A model generated the notes under the pieces. It made no database searches and was not told the origin of the DNA. It saw nothing but the letters and a program-made list of their open reading frames with translations. The translations under genes were made by a program, and so were the position numbers. Of a DNA stretch of 25,483 nucleotides, positions 25,095 through 25,483 are shown in pieces (position 1 is the first letter of the stretch; every line of letters begins with the position of its first letter). Origin of the DNA: Baffinella frigidus (lineage: Eukaryota > Cryptophyceae > Cryptomonadales > Baffinellaceae); NCBI GenBank assembly GCA_026770585.1, contig MU646344.1, positions 410,614-436,096 on the forward strand, written 5' to 3'.

Positions 25095-25483
25095 GCGTGT
25101 GAAGCCGCACTCCCAATCAGGCATCTGCCCGGTGAAAGCCCGCAAGCCCCCTACATGGGTACCTCGCTCATAAGAACCCGACCCCCCCTAGGACCCTACA
25201 GTAGGGACCATGCATGTGGCCCTACGGTGGTCCTAGGGGGGGGGCGGTTTATTATGAGCGAGGTACCCCTGTACCCTCTCATGGGTACCTCGCTCATGAG
25301 AACCCGACCCTCCCTAGGACCCTACAGGCGTGTGAAGCCGCACTCCCAATCAGGCATCTGCCCGGTGAAAGCCCGCAAGCCCCCTACATGGGTACCTCGC
25401 TCATAAGAACCCGACCCCCCCTAGGACCCTACAGTAGGGACCATGCATGTGGCCCTACGGTGGTCCTAGGGGGGGGGCGGTTT
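25095..25483. repeat. 233-bp period tandem duplication carrying family A foldbacks
   Basis: The block from GCGTGTGAAGCCGCACTCCC at 25095 restarts at 25328 and runs identically to the window end. Each copy has about 59 bp of host sequence, followed by a family A foldback (25154-25271 complete; 25387 onward cut by the edge). A left half unit (about 25280-25327) lies between. TA precedes each full element. The host part reads GQMPDWECGFTR on -, possibly the edge of an upstream acyltransferase exon, but this is not established. Confidence 0.75.
25154..25271. mobile_element. Family A foldback flanked by TA
   Basis: The ends are CATGGGTACCTCGCTCATAA and TTATGAGCGAGGTACCCCTG; the flanks are TA on both sides. 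Confidence 0.8.

Overview
This is eukaryotic nuclear DNA, most likely from a unicellular alga with a complex (secondary, red-lineage) plastid. The genes are split by many GT-AG introns. One protein carries a secretory signal peptide followed directly by a Phe-led transit peptide and then a twin-arginine thylakoid signal, the three-part address used for thylakoid-lumen proteins in cryptophytes, haptophytes and ochrophytes. TTTAGGG/CCCTAAA islands are abundant. I cannot name the genus. No prokaryotic operon, rRNA, tRNA or CRISPR was recognised.

Four protein genes can be rebuilt by joining exons whose reading phases match. (1) On +, the 3' end of an unrecognised gene (about 2-2541). (2) On -, a complete 9-exon gene (14418 down to 5765; 412 codons plus stop) for a probable thylakoid-lumen protein resembling the DUF6816 family. 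(3) On +, a complete 5-exon gene (14690-16907; 196 codons) for an ER thioredoxin-like protein of the TXNDC12/ERp18 family, divergent from gene 2 across only 271 bp. (4) On -, the 3' part (24676 down to 21367) of a PlsC-type phospholipid/glycerol acyltransferase; its 5' exons are not recognised or lie beyond the right edge. Genes 1 and 2 converge, as do genes 3 and 4. Most long reading frames in the window are not genes, including the longest (18684-19628), which comes from a tandem repeat.

About nine tenths of the window is non-coding and unusually structured. There are at least three families of GC-rich foldback (MITE-like) elements of about 100-160 bp: A, with GGTACC-containing ends and TA target duplications; B, ends like AACGGCCTGAAAATGGGG; C, ends like CCCTTAAGTGGCC. 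A looser group, D, has long AT-richer foldbacks with differing arms, several of which share a GTGTAGTAA(A/T)TT core. There is also a non-palindromic dispersed repeat (E), interstitial telomere-like arrays, and simple repeats. These fill both introns and intergenic DNA.

The most notable pattern is that foldbacks are repeatedly flanked by long direct duplications (15 to about 110 bp) of host DNA. Several duplications copy a splice junction together with the edge of the neighbouring exon, leaving decoy exon edges inside the introns. This looks like introns growing, or being created, by foldback insertion, related to but not identical with described introner elements. The splice donors keep almost nothing beyond GT. 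Coordinates and phases were derived by hand; no database search was run.
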